Shown here: positions 36,101 through 47,100 of the stretch, piece by piece
How positions within the stretch are numbered: the stretch's first letter is position 1
How the letters are laid out: each line of letters begins with the position of its first letter
Origin: Hypomesus transpacificus
Lineage: Eukaryota; Chordata; Actinopteri; Osmeriformes; Osmeridae
Assembly (NCBI RefSeq): GCF_021917145.1
Contig: NC_061061.1
Span: 16,116,139-16,180,138, forward strand
Reading direction: 5' to 3'
DNA: 64,000 bases
Translations under genes and position numbers: made by a program
Notes under the pieces: model-generated
Databases searched by the model: none
What the model saw: the letters and a program-made list of their open reading frames with translations, nothing else
What the model was told of the DNA's origin: nothing

Positions 36101-39100
36101 CAGGTATCAAACGGACAAAATATTGCTGATTTAAGAGGGATATTTGCTTTAATGCCCTTTGTTGTATTATTGTCTGTGGTGGTTTGACTTGATGATACAG
36201 TGGCTATTCATTCAACGTTTTTTGACTTATTTTTTTTCTTTGCCACCAGACATTTCCCCTCTCCTCCAGAAAAATTCTCTTCCGTGCCTTAAACGCTCAC
36301 CTGTGAAGTTCAGTAGCCAGACACCACAGTACCTGGACGAGGGTACATGTGCCACACGGTATGGAATACACTTGAAGTAAAGCTGTTTTAAAAGTAATAC
36401 CGTATTTTGAGTGTAGCTACACTTAAATCTGTTATTTTCCTTGGATAAGAATTCTGAAAATACTTATTTGTTACTTTTGTTGCAGGTTCATTACCACGAC
36501 CACTCTGCCCCCTACAACAACCACTCTGCCCCCTATAACAACCATTGAGACCACTCTGCCCGCAACAACCACTGAGACCGCTCTGCCCCCAACAACCATT
36601 GAGACCGCTCTGCCCCCTACAACCATTGAGACTGCTCTGCCCCCAACAACCATTGAGACTGCTCTGCCCCCAACAACCATTGAGACCGCTCTGCCCCCTA
36701 CAACAACTGAGGAAGATAACAGGTAAACCTGGTTCAGGTTAATCATATCTGAAGCATTATGTGAAAATGACACAGTATTGAAGCAACACATTAGAAAGTA
36801 TGACATTGACATCCGGTCTCCTTGCACCCTATTGCCCCGCAAGGTCTCTAAGATCTCAAAATGCCGGCTATCTGGTAATACCCAAAGTTAAGAAAAAAAC
36901 TGCTGGAGGTAGGGCGTTCTCATATAGAGCACCTCTTCTTTGGAACAAATTACCCATCTCAATTAAGGAAGCTGATACTGTCTCGACATTTAAAACTAGA
37001 TTAAAAACGTTCTTGTTTAGTCAATTCTATGATTGTTAAAGGGAAGTATGTGTGTACTTTCTATGTAAACCTGGGATGTGTGCTTGCCTATGTGTGTATC
37101 ACATGTAACTTTTAAATTTTAATTATAGCTTATGTTCACATTGCCCAGCTAGATGTTACAAATAAAGTAAACCTGTTACTGTATATTGTTAGTATTATTA
37201 TTATTATTATAGTTCCGTTGCTGTATATTGTTACTGTTATAGTTTTTATTACTAGTTGGAGACAACGGGGGACTGGCTGTTTTCATCCTTATTCGTATAA
37301 GTATAACCTACTTTAGAGTTCTTTCCCCTGGAACAGATTTCATGTTCCAACTGAGGGGGGCTGTCGTTGTTTTGGTGTGTGGGGCTGCATCAAATACCCT
37401 TTTTGCTCTGTTAAATTGCTGCACTAGTCCACACTTGACCGGTGGGGATCTCATTCTATTTTGACTGTAACTGTTAGCTGCTCCTGGCATGCTCTAATCC
37501 CTGCTCTCCTCTCTGTCCCCCCCCCACACATTCCCTGTGGTGTGGGGGGTTTGAGCTGTCAGGACCTGCTTGGTCGTCGGTCTGCCAACGCTGAACCAGG
37601 TCCTCACCCGGAATCCAGTCTCCATGACGGCCAACAGCGAGTTTTCCGGTCCCATCCAACGTCTATAAAGCCGAACAATGGATTTTGGTGTTTCAAAACC
37701 CATTGACACTGTATGACTATGTTTAGCTTGTGTTCTGCTCCTCTCTCTTACCAACCGTCTCTGGAGGAGGGGATCCCTCTCTGAATTGCTCCTCCCAAGG
37801 TTTCTTCCATTTTTTCTCCCGGTGGGAGTTTTTCTGGGAGTTTTTCCTTGTCTTCCTTGAGGGTTTAGGTTGGTTGAGGGGCAGTTCTATGGGCGCATGT
37901 GAAGCCCTCTGTGACATGCTTGCGTGTAAAAAGGGCTATACAAATAAATTTGATTTGATTTGATTTGATTAACGGGTAAATGATAAAACTGTCCTAAAGG
38001 AATGTGGTACAGTATGGAGTTAGATTAGTTTCATAATTCAAACAAACAAACGCAACACGATTCAAACAAACTTAACACGATCCAAACAAACGTAACACGA
38101 TTCATACAAACATAACACGAATCAAACAAACAAACGTAACACGATTCAAACAAACGTAACACGATTCACAAATGTATTTCGTGATTCACAAATGTAAAGC
38201 GATTCACAAATAAATGACCCTATTACATTCGTTTGCAACCTGACAAACACAAGTTACAAATCCCTGCATTCGTTGGTGTGAATCCTTGCATTCGTTCGTG
38301 TGGATTTTTGGAACTTTCCTGATGCGCTTTGATCCACAAATGCATTTTTTCTAAAAGATATCCTCAGCAGCCTATCAGATCGTCTCTTCCAATTTTAGCC
38401 AATCACATTAACGTGTCTATGTGGACTTCAACAACCTGCCATAATGACGGACATCATCTCCTTCAGATCACGAGCAATGTCGTCTGGTAGCATGTAGGTG
38501 AAATATTGCTTGTTAATCTTATTAAACCGATGATCATACCTGATTAAATATTGTTGAGAATGGCAGGATTCATGTTTAGTCATTTTCCGTGTTTCCTAGG
38601 CTAACGCAGAGCCCGTCTACCCATATTAGACATTCTCCGGTGATTGGCTAAAATTGGAGACATCTGATAGGCTGCAGAGGATATCTTTTAGAAAAAATGC
38701 ATTTGTGGATCAAAGCGCGTCAGGAAAGTTCCAAAAATCCACACGAACGAATGCAAGGATTCACACCAACTAATGCAGGGATTTGTAACTTGTGTTTGTC
38801 AGGTTGCAAACGAATGTAATAGGGTCATTTATTTGTGAATCGTGTTACGTTTGTTTGAATCGTGTTATGTTTGTATGAATCGTGTTACGTTTGTTTGGAT
38901 CGTGTTAAGTTTGTTTGAATCGTGTTGCGTTTGTTGTTTGAATTATGAAACTAATCTAACTCCATAGTACAAGTATGCAAAGTTTAAAATAAGATTTTTG
39001 ATCAAAACCAAATACATAGAAACCTAAAGGCTATATGTTTTATTGAAGTCATAATCCTCCCTTTCCTCCACAGTATTTTTGGCTTCTCTCCTGGTGTGGC

Positions 39101-39152
39101 GTCTTCCCCTGTGCTGCTGCTACTGACTCTCCTGTTTCTGCTGACTCACTGA
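30112..39152 (+). CDS. Meprin-like astacin metalloprotease gene D (15 coding exons, 728 aa)
   Basis: Exons: 30112-30168, 30259-30277, 32262-32300, 32801-32832, 32927-33011, 33129-33246, 33636-33814, 33926-34144, 34280-34438, 34685-34909, 35021-35476, 35675-35848, 36250-36358, 36486-36722, 39074-39152; sum 2187 nt, intact. Signal peptide [19 protein letters not shown]; propeptide TDGDIL; zinc site [19 protein letters not shown] at residue 146; SVMHY Met-turn; MAM; MATH with [10 protein letters not shown]; a Cys-containing linker; stalk of TTIETALPP repeats (27-bp unit); final exon giving [26 protein letters not shown]. The C-terminus has small residues, a spacer and a hydrophobic run with no cytoplasmic tail, which I read as a GPI-anchor signal. 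Introns have swollen: intron 2 holds a Tc1, intron 3 a Tc1-type MITE, and the last intron a LINE and a long inverted repeat. Confidence 0.9.
30338..31998 (-). mobile_element. Tc1-like transposon, apparently complete
   Basis: A 1661-bp element in intron 2 of gene D, flanked by TA (30336-30337 and 31999-32000). Terminal inverted repeats of about 210 bp start CAGTGCCCTCCAAAAGTATT. A second AAAAGTATTGGAACA motif at the inner end of each arm gives the inverted-repeat/direct-repeat layout known from Sleeping Beauty-type elements. The arms differ only at scattered bases, and the transposase frame is open. Confidence 0.95.
30592..31665 (-). CDS. Tc1-family DDE transposase (intact, up to 357 aa)
   Basis: Catalyses cut-and-paste transposition at TA sites. 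The frame is open from Met at 31665 to the stop at 30592. The likely natural start is the second or third Met, at [17 protein letters not shown], giving about 345 aa, the usual Tc1 length. Two N-terminal helix-turn-helix parts ([13 protein letters not shown] and [12 protein letters not shown]) flank a GRPRKT AT-hook-like motif. The catalytic triad is visible as [13 protein letters not shown] and NPIEHAF (DD34E type). No frameshift or premature stop. Whether it is expressed cannot be read from the sequence; it lies antisense to gene D. Confidence 0.95.
   Translation of the reverse strand: MSMQTVFRGENNMKTRALSLGEKQAIVSLREDGKSIRAIAETLAIASTTIWNVLKKKKTTGVLSNRRRTGRPRKTSAVDDRNIVRAVKKDPKTTVSEISNNLQMAGVKVSLSTVRRRLHEQKYKGYTRRCKPLISKKNRKARLEFAKKYRDEPQKFWDKVLWTDETKINFYQSDGKAKVWRKKGTAHDPKHTSSSVKHGGGNVMAWACMASSGTGSLIFIEDVTHDGSSKMNSEVYRNILSANLRKDATKLIGRAFIMQQDNDPKHTAKTTKEFIRGKKWKVLDWPSQSPDLNPIEHAFYLLKRRLKGGTPQNKQQLKEAAVKAWESIKKEECKSLVTSMGHRLAAVIESKGFATKY
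32383..32757. mobile_element. Tc1/mariner-type MITE
   Basis: 375 bp in intron 3 of gene D, flanked by TA (32381-32382, 32758-32759). The ends CAGTCGTGGCCATAAGTTTTGG and ACTTTTGGCCACAGCTG are inverted relatives of the common fish Tc1 terminus. There is no coding capacity. The homologous intron of gene C lacks it. Confidence 0.85.
36570..36715 (+). repeat. Coding 27-bp repeat (TTIETALPP stalk) of gene D
   Basis: About six units of roughly 24-27 bp encoding TT(T)IETALPP, preceded by a few TTTTLPP units. Replaces the 21-bp array of genes C and E at the same place, showing that stalk repeats turn over independently. Confidence 0.85.
36806..37970 (+). mobile_element. 3' fragment of a CR1/L2-like LINE
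   Basis: In the last intron of gene D. It begins in the C-terminal coding end, with residues like [16 protein letters not shown] and [11 protein letters not shown] typical of fish CR1/L2-group LINEs. It continues through about 0.9 kb of 3' UTR and ends in repeats of TTTGATTTGATT. Gene E has no such insert in the homologous intron. Confidence 0.75.
38005..38972. mobile_element. Long inverted-repeat (fold-back) element
   Basis: Arms of roughly 350-400 bp (about 38010-38410 and 38630-38968) are near-perfect reverse complements; both carry tandem AACACGATTCAAACAAACGT-like units. The ends read AGTATGGAGTTAG and CTCCATA and the flanks share GTAC. The loop is about 220 bp. It is transcribed as part of the gene D last intron and could fold into a long RNA hairpin. 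Transposon class uncertain. Confidence 0.8.
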
Positions 39153-39393
39153 TGCGTGTGCCGCGCCACCTCACGGCATGGATCACTGATCCTCCAATAG
39201 ATAACCTGTTACCTTTGACTGATGCCCTTATGGGACTAGTAGTTAAAAGGCCTAAAAAGATTTAGTTTATAAAAAGATTGTACCCTGGTGGTGAAGGTCT
39301 AGTGCTGTAATCAATATTTTAATTACTATTTTAAATGGCTTTTAAGCCTTTTTCCGATTATTTTCTTTTTCTAACTATTCTAAATGTTGGCTT

Positions 39394-39514
39394 TGGGCCC
39401 AGTTTCCCAGCCATGGTTTAATGTCTAAGCCTGAGAAAGTTTTCAGTGGAGATCTACATTACATTTTTCTCTTACTTTGGGACCAGGCTTAATCCATGTC
39501 TAGGAAACTGTGCC
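39394..39514. mobile_element. MITE with GGGCCCAGTTTCCCAG ends
   Basis: Left end GGGCCCAGTTTCCCAGCCATGG is the inverted relative of the right end CCATGTCTAGGAAACTGTGCC. An equivalent copy sits downstream of gene E at 47712-47832, so it predates the D/E duplication. Confidence 0.6.
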
Positions 39515-39538
39515 ATTGAGTTTCAATTTCTATTATGT

Positions 39539-40350
39539 CGTCGTCGTCGTCGTCATCTGCCGCTTGTCCGGGGATAGGGTCGCGGGGGCAGCGACCTAAG
39601 CAGGGAGGCCCAGACTTCCCTCCCCCCGGCCACTTCCGCCAGCTCTTCCTGGGGGACCCCAAGGCGTTCCCAGGCCAGCTGAGAGACATAGTCCCTCCAG
39701 CGTGTCCTGGGTCTTCCCCGGGGCCTCTTCCCAGTGGGACGTGCCCGGAACACCTCACCAGGGAGGCGTCCAGGAGGCATCCTAATCAGATGCCCGAGCC
39801 ACCTCAGCTGGCTCCTCTCGACGCGGAGGAGCAGCGGTTCTACTCTGAGCCCCTCCCGGATGACCGAGCTTCTCACCCTATCTCTAAGGGAGAGCCCGGA
39901 CACCCTACGGAGAAAGCTCATTTCGGCCGCTTGTATTCGCGATCTCGTTCTTTCGGTCACTACCCATAGTTCGTGACCATAGGTGAGGGTAGGAACGTAG
40001 ATCGACTGGTAAATAGAGAGCTTCGCCTTTCGACTCAGCTCCTTCTTCACCACGACGGACCGATGCAGAGCCCGCATCACTGCGGACGCCGCACCGATCC
40101 GCCTGTCGACCTCGCGCTCCATTCTTCCCTCACTCGTGAACAAGACCCCGAGATACTTGAACTCCTCCGCTTGGTTCAGGATCTCCTCCCCGACCCGGAG
40201 ATGGCACTCCACCCTTTTCCGGTCGATTACCATGGCCTCAGATTTGGAGGTGCTGATTCGCATCCCAGCCGCTTCACATTCGGTTGCGAACCGCTCCAGT
40301 GAGAGCTGAAGGTCACGGCCCGATGAAGCCAACAGGACCACATCATCCGC
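39539..40350 (-). mobile_element. 5'-truncated Rex3/RTE-type LINE with open reverse-transcriptase C-terminus
   Basis: The minus strand encodes an open stretch of about 260 residues starting at the reverse-transcriptase box FADDVVLLAS and running through QAEEFKYLGVLFTSEGRME, LTYGHELWVVTERTRSRIQA and GRPRTRWRDYV to a stop at about 39553. Family features fit Rex3 in the RTE clade. It ends in a (GAC)n-like tail. ATTATG occurs at both flanks (about 39532 and 40376), suggesting a target duplication. Gene E's 3' flank has the empty site. Uninterrupted, so probably a recent insertion, but 5'-truncated. Confidence 0.85.
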
Positions 40351-40866
40351 AAAAAAAAAAATATATATATATATATTATGTATTAGGATTAAAATAAAAT
40401 ATTGTTTTGCAATATTATAATATCTGTCTTCATAAACCAATGCACCACATGTAATTGCTTGACGGGGTCTCAACTTGATGGCTCTACATCCCATTGTGTA
40501 ACTTACTGAAGCGTCACATGTTGATGAGGGTCAAGACGTGGTCTGATTGGTTGTCCTTGTGTATAAAAGCTAATGTGAAGCATTGTTCTGTGGATTGACT
40601 TTTGTTGGCATCTTTGAAATGTCCTTTGTGAAATTGCTTGTAGAAAAACGTTGACATTTTGCTGGGAATCACATTAATCTGTATTCGCCACACATTTCCT
40701 CTTATGTGTCGTAGAAGAAAGCATCACTTTGTCTATTGTCTTTGACACCTGACGACTCACAAAGATTATGAGTTTGTGCAGTTCTTGGGTGACTGTCGAC
40801 AAAGGACCTAATTTTAGAATGTGGTTTGAAAACCAGTTTATGCATTTCCCAAAACAAGAAGCACTC

Positions 40867-40873
40867 TTATAAG
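40867..40873 (+). promoter_or_regulatory. TATA-like box of gene E
   Basis: TTATAAG followed by ATTCAAAACCTAAGCTCAGTTG, the counterpart of the gene C and D start regions. An inverted copy of this promoter lies at 48567-48830. Confidence 0.6.
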
Positions 40874-41127
40874 CCATTGAACATTCAAAACCTAAGCTCA
40901 GTTGATGAGGAATTACACCCTGTCAACAACTGTTTTTTCATGTAAGATTAAGCAATTTCTTCTTATAGTTTACTTGTCTTCTCTCTTACTATATAGATTA
41001 AGGAATATATTTAATTACATTTTAATTCTAGCTTTTTATTTAATGATCGAATTGCAACCTTATGGTTTAGAAAATCTCTGTTTATTGTAATTAGCACGAC
41101 TGAGTGTCTCAAGAACACCTCAAGATG

Positions 41128-44100
41128 ATGTATTTCACAACTTCTCTTGTGGTGAGCTTAGCTGTCTCACAAATACTGAGTCTGGTAAGAGTTTTACCTG
41201 AAATCTTCCTTGTTACTGTTGTTTATTGCAACTGTTGTTTATTTATTTGAAAATGTGACTTCATCTATCATTCTTTTTCTCTACTTCAACATTAAAATGA
41301 TACACTTTCTCCTAAGCCTGAACCCAGGATCAAGGGTAAGGTCTTAATTGTTATTCTATATTTAGTATGCTGTTATACTGTCAGTCTGGATGAAAACACT
41401 AATGGACAACTAGCGGATGAGCAATAATATTCACATTCATACTTCTCTCTTTTTTTTTTAAGAAATTGAGGAAAATAAGGACATCTCTGAAATAAATAAA
41501 GGTAAAGTTGTGTTGGGGTGCAGTGTTGTTTATTACTATCACCATTTTACAACAGTACTTTACAAAATGCCTTGTTTTGAATGTCGGGTGTGCCAACATT
41601 GTTGACCATTTCTCAATTGTTCTTTTAGATCTGGGACTAATGGGTGGAGATTTACTACAAGTGAAAGTTTGTATTTAATACAATGCTATTTAAATCTTAA
41701 CATTTTGAAGAGGGATCTGACCACCAAGTTACCACACCCTTAGTCAAAGTATTTGTTTTCTCCTTATGATCCAGCTGAATCCCAACCAAAGGAACGCCAT
41801 ACTGAATACTGACCAGCTATGGACATCTCCAGTTCCCTACTTTCTTGACAACAGTCTAGGTAAAGGTCAATCTTAGTAGACTAATGTATTGCTGGATCAG
41901 TGTACTCAATGTGCTCATTATTACTTTTGACTTTTCTTGAAGACATGAATGCCAAAGGAGTTATCCTACGAGCTTTAGACCAGTTCAGACTGAAGACGTG
42001 CATTGACTTCAAGCCAAGGACCTCTGAGCTGTACTACGTAACCGTTCAAAAGTTAGGCGGGTATGTCAGTCTTTAATTATGCGGATAACACATTTTGATA
42101 ATCTGATCAGAAAATAAGACAATTGTAGGATAGATATGTGTACAATTCTTGCACATAATTCCACAGATGTACAAAATACTATCCAAGATGGTATCCAATA
42201 TATTAGCAAGAGTTTTCCATTGGATTGCTGTTTTTTAATCTAAGAAGGAAGCTTTTACATGTCCCCATTGTCATAAGACAGATCTAATAGCCCTATTGTT
42301 GCTGTTCCATGTGTTTGTAAGTCATAACATAAAAAAACGTATTTTATTATGTTAGGGCTTAAAATATATTACGCTGTAGACTACATACAACAACGTGTTT
42401 GTCTATGATTATTCTTTTGTAGATGTTTCTCGTATATAGGAAAAGTAATCCCCAACGGACAAGACTTATCTATTGGAAATGGTTGTGACGATATATCTGT
42501 AGTGGAGCATGAGTTCATGCATGCGCTTGGCTTCTATCATGAGCAATCCAGATATGACAGAGATGAGTATGTGCGGATTGTTTGGGAAAACATATTAAAT
42601 GGTATGATTAACTAATTGTGATCAATTTGATTTCCAAGTGTATGGAAGCATATCAATTAGATATTTGTTTACATTTTAAAAGACATTGAATATTAATATA
42701 AAAATTTGAACACCACCAAATTAGTTGGTTTTCAATTCAACTCTTGAAAATTGAAATATGAATTTATGTCAATGTAAAAATATATATATAAAAAAATCTA
42801 AGGTTCAGAAATTCAGGTTGCTAAAATTTGAATGGTGAAATCCAGATCCCAAAAATTCAAAAGCCAGAAATTTGAGCCGATGAAAATTCAAGGCCAAATA
42901 ATTAGAGTCTAACAAAATTTGATTGCAACATCCGGGATACCATAGCCTGACGTTGTCATACTCATAATTCTAGTCAGAATATGAGTCTAAAAACTCTCCG
43001 TTGGGCTGTGACCATGGGGCGTGTGTCAACCGAGCTCGTAAAACAAATGCCTCCTCGGTCAATTGGATATACCTACAACCAATCAGAGCAACGTAATATG
43101 TTGTTTGTTGAAAACAAATTCAACCCAAGCGCTCTTTGGTGACGTTGTTGATTACGTTACTGTTGATCATCTGTCCATCATCATATAAAGCCCGCCCTGA
43201 CAATTTAATTGGTCCGAACAGCTCCTGTTTGGATATAGTTTTTCCGCAATCGAGCCCCTCCAGACCCAACTTCCCGACCAAATGTTTTTGTGGCGGGGAT
43301 AAGTTGGGCTGGCAGCCAGGCTAGGGATACCAAGGATAGGTAAGAAAATCGAGCCTGAATGCAATTGAACCATCTCACTTTTCCGAGAAGGGTCCAACTG
43401 CAGACCTCTCTCCTCAAGCCCCTCTTGTCCAGGTGTAACTGCAGGCAGTCATACATGCCTACATGCAGATCCGTCAAACAATCATATCCTGGGGTATGAG
43501 GTCAGGTCTGAAGCAAGCATTACCTTGGTATCCCAGATTTTGCAATAAAAAAAAATTCTGCTCGAATTCTTTCGGCTCAAATTGTTTTGGCTCAATTTTT
43601 TGGGGCTCAAATTAGTTTAGCTCAATTTTTTTTTATCTGAATTTTTTCGATCTGATTTTTTTTATCTGAATTTTACAGTTCGAATTTGAGCAACCTGGAT
43701 TTATGAACCCTGAGTTTTTGGATCAGATTTGATCTAAATTAATATTTCAATTTTAAAGAGGTGAATTCAAAGCCAACAAATTCAGTGCTGTTTAAATTTC
43801 AGTATTGAGTATAGCTATTCTGAAGCTTGAATTATTTTGGATGTAATTTTTATTAATACAATTTTACTGTTCAAATATGAACGACCTGAATATCAGAACC
43901 CTGAATTTTTGGATCTAATCGATTTTTTTTAACATTGAGAAACATTTATATATCAATTTTAAAGAGGTTAATTCAAAGCCATCAAATTTGGTGCTGTTAA
44001 AAAACCTATATTAAGAAATCAATGCTTTTTAAAATTCAAAACATGGTGTCACTGATTTGCTTCCACACAAGTTATTGAAATGGTTCATAATGTTGTAATG

Positions 44101-47100
44101 CGTGAGGTAGCCTAAATATTTTGTGATTGCATTTTATGACAGGTAAAGAAAATAATTTTGCCAAAACAAAGGACAGTGACACCACCAACCTAGGCACCCT
44201 ATATGACTACAACTCAGTGATGCACTATGGCAAAGATTTCTTTACCAACGGTAACGGATCCACCATCATCACTCTTCAGCCCGAGTTCCAGGATGTGATT
44301 GGCCAACAGCTGGAAATGAGCCCCAACGACATCCTGAAGATAAACAGACTCTACAGCTGCAGTGAGTTGGCATACAACAGACACTTCTGATAAACATAAT
44401 TATTTTTGAATGTCCTTGCGAAATACATTTTCCAGATTATAGGATAATCCCAAACTTGGCTCATCAGTCACTGCGTTATGTATCGCCTCCTTCTAGATGA
44501 AAGTGTAGCGTTTATGGAATACTGCAGTTTCTCGGAGGACGGTATGTGTGGGGTGAGCCGCTGTTCCAGGATTGTGGAGAACAACTGGAATAGTGTGGAG
44601 AGTGCTGTTGGAGGTCCCTCTAGTGACCACACCAACCTGGATACCAGCATAAATGGTAAAACATCGAAATCATTTGACACTGTATGTCAAAAAGCCATAA
44701 TTTGCGCACATAATCACATATTAAAGCACTTTACCACAAAGTAAGCAAATCTAGCATGCAACAATTAATAAATTAATCTTATGGTATCATAGTCAATATA
44801 ATTGTACCTAAAAGCATGAGTATGGACAATGTTTTGCAAGAAGTCTCCATAACTTTAAATTGGGCATGCTAAATCTATGAATAAATATACTTTTTTTCAA
44901 CTTTTCCTTAAGGGACTGGATTGTTCATGTACTCCAGCACAGCTTTAGGGCAGGAGGGGGACTCGGCCTGGCTGGAGAGCAGGAGGATGACTCCCAGCAG
45001 GCTGTGCAATGTCCAGTGTCTGCAGTTTTACTACTACCACAGTGGGAACCAGTCAGACCAGCTCAACATCTGGATCAGAGAATACCAGGATGAGAGTGAC
45101 TCCAGAGGAACGCTGCGCCTCATGGGACAGATCACAGGTGGGGGTGTTTGGGGAGAGGGGGTGGGTTGGGGGCGGGTTGGACGTGATAAACACAGAGATT
45201 AAGTTCAATCTTACACACTTCTCGCATATCGTAATATGTGTTGTCCTCTCTGTTTCTCTCAGGTCCAGCCTCTAACCACTGGCAGCTGCACCACGTGCCT
45301 CTGAACGCCACCAAAAGCTTCCAGGTGGAGTTTGAGGTGCGTAAAGGAGCAAGAAGTTCTACCGGAGGCTTCGCCATCGACGACATCAACCTTTCAGAGA
45401 CCGAGTGTCCCCATCTGACCTGGCAGATTAGGAACTTTGAGAACCTTCTAACAACTAGCAACTTTAACAGTTTTCTGTACAGCCCTCGACTGTACTCTAG
45501 TGAAGGATATGCATACCAGATAGGGGTTAGATTATCCAGGAGTTATTTTGGCGCGTATGTGCGTCTGGTGTCTGGTCAGTATGATGACCAGCTCCAGTGG
45601 CCTTGTCCCTGGAGGCAGGTGACCTTCCAGGTTCTGGACCAGAACCCTCAGATCCAGCTGCAGATGTCCAAAAGGTTTAGCCTCTCCACTGACCCTACAG
45701 AGACTGAGGGGGTTAATGGTGAGCTTGGATAATTACTGTCACAACACTATCACAATCCATAAACAAAACATAAAAATGACAATTTTCAACAATTCCAACT
45801 AATTTCAATGATCAAATGGCTATGTGTGATTTACATGTAGAGTCTCAAATTATAGTTACTATAACAAGTTCAATTTCCACCTTTCACAGCAACCTTCGTA
45901 TGGGACAATCCACGTAAGGTTGGAACGCTTTACACTGACAAAAACAACGAGCAGTTCTATGGAAACACTCTGATTGGAAGAGCGTTCTTCAGCAGGCTGA
46001 GTGACATGAAAACCAAAAACTACCTAAAGGGCGGTGATTCCATCATCCTTGCCTCCTTCCAAGGTAATAATGGAGAAGCTCTTCCAAAAGTTCCTTTATA
46101 GACACACAAGTAAAGCTGTTTGCATTTTGACATAAGTGTGTCATAAGTAAAAATACATCAAAAGTGAGAATTGTGAGGGAAGATTTTAACAATTTTATCA
46201 ATACAGTAATAATGGAATAATATTGAGATAATGATATAGTTATATGAAGATAACAATAGGTATTATTATTTAATTATACTTATTATTATTAATAATATTT
46301 ATAATAATAATAAGGTCATATAAAATCATAGTAATAAATGCGAATTGTAAATCTTTAAACTCCTCCCAAAGACAAAATATCATTGATTCAACAGGGAGAT
46401 TTGGTGGTTTGACTTGATGATACAGTAGCTACTCATTCATTATTTATTTTCTTTGCCACCAGACATCTCCCCTCTCCTCCAGAACAATTCTCTTCCGTGC
46501 CCTACACTCCCACCTGTGAAGTTTAGTAGCCAGACACCACAGTACCTGGACGATGGTACATGTGCCACACGGTATGGAATATAACATTAAACTGTACTTT
46601 GTCCCTGTACTTACTGTAAGTTGCTGTGGATAAGAGTGTCTGCTAAATGACTAAATGTACTTTAAATGTAGTTACCCTTATATCTTGTTTAATGATAAAA
46701 TGTATTGTGAGTCTCTTCAACTTTGTTGCAGGTTTATTACTCCCATACTGCCCCCTACAACAACAACTAAGCCAACTCTGCCCCCTACAACAACCACTCT
46801 GCCCCCCACAACAACCACTCTGCCCCCCACAACAACCACTCTGCCCCCCACAACAACCACTCTGCCCCCCACGACAACCACTCTGCCCCCTACAACAACC
46901 ACTCTGCCCCCCACGACAACCACTCTGCCCCCTACAACAACCACTCTGCCCCCCATGACAACCACTCTGCCCCCTACAACAACCACTCTGCCCCCCATGA
47001 CAACCACTCTGCCCCCTACAACAACCACTCTGCCCCCCATGACAACCACTCTGCCTCCTACAACAACCACTCTGCCCCCCATGACAACTGCTCTGCCCCC

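Larger units (their letters stand above)
39153..41127. other. Intergenic region between genes D and E
   Basis: Gene D 3' UTR, a Harbinger-like MITE (39394-39514), a Rex3/RTE LINE fragment (39539-40350) and the promoter of gene E. Outside the LINE, the left half is homologous to the 3' flank of gene E (47458-47900), evidence of segmental duplication. Confidence 0.6.

Noticed and set aside
39535..39969. 144-codon + strand frame
   Set aside because: Complement of the LINE reverse-transcriptase frame on the - strand, which shows recognisable RT motifs.
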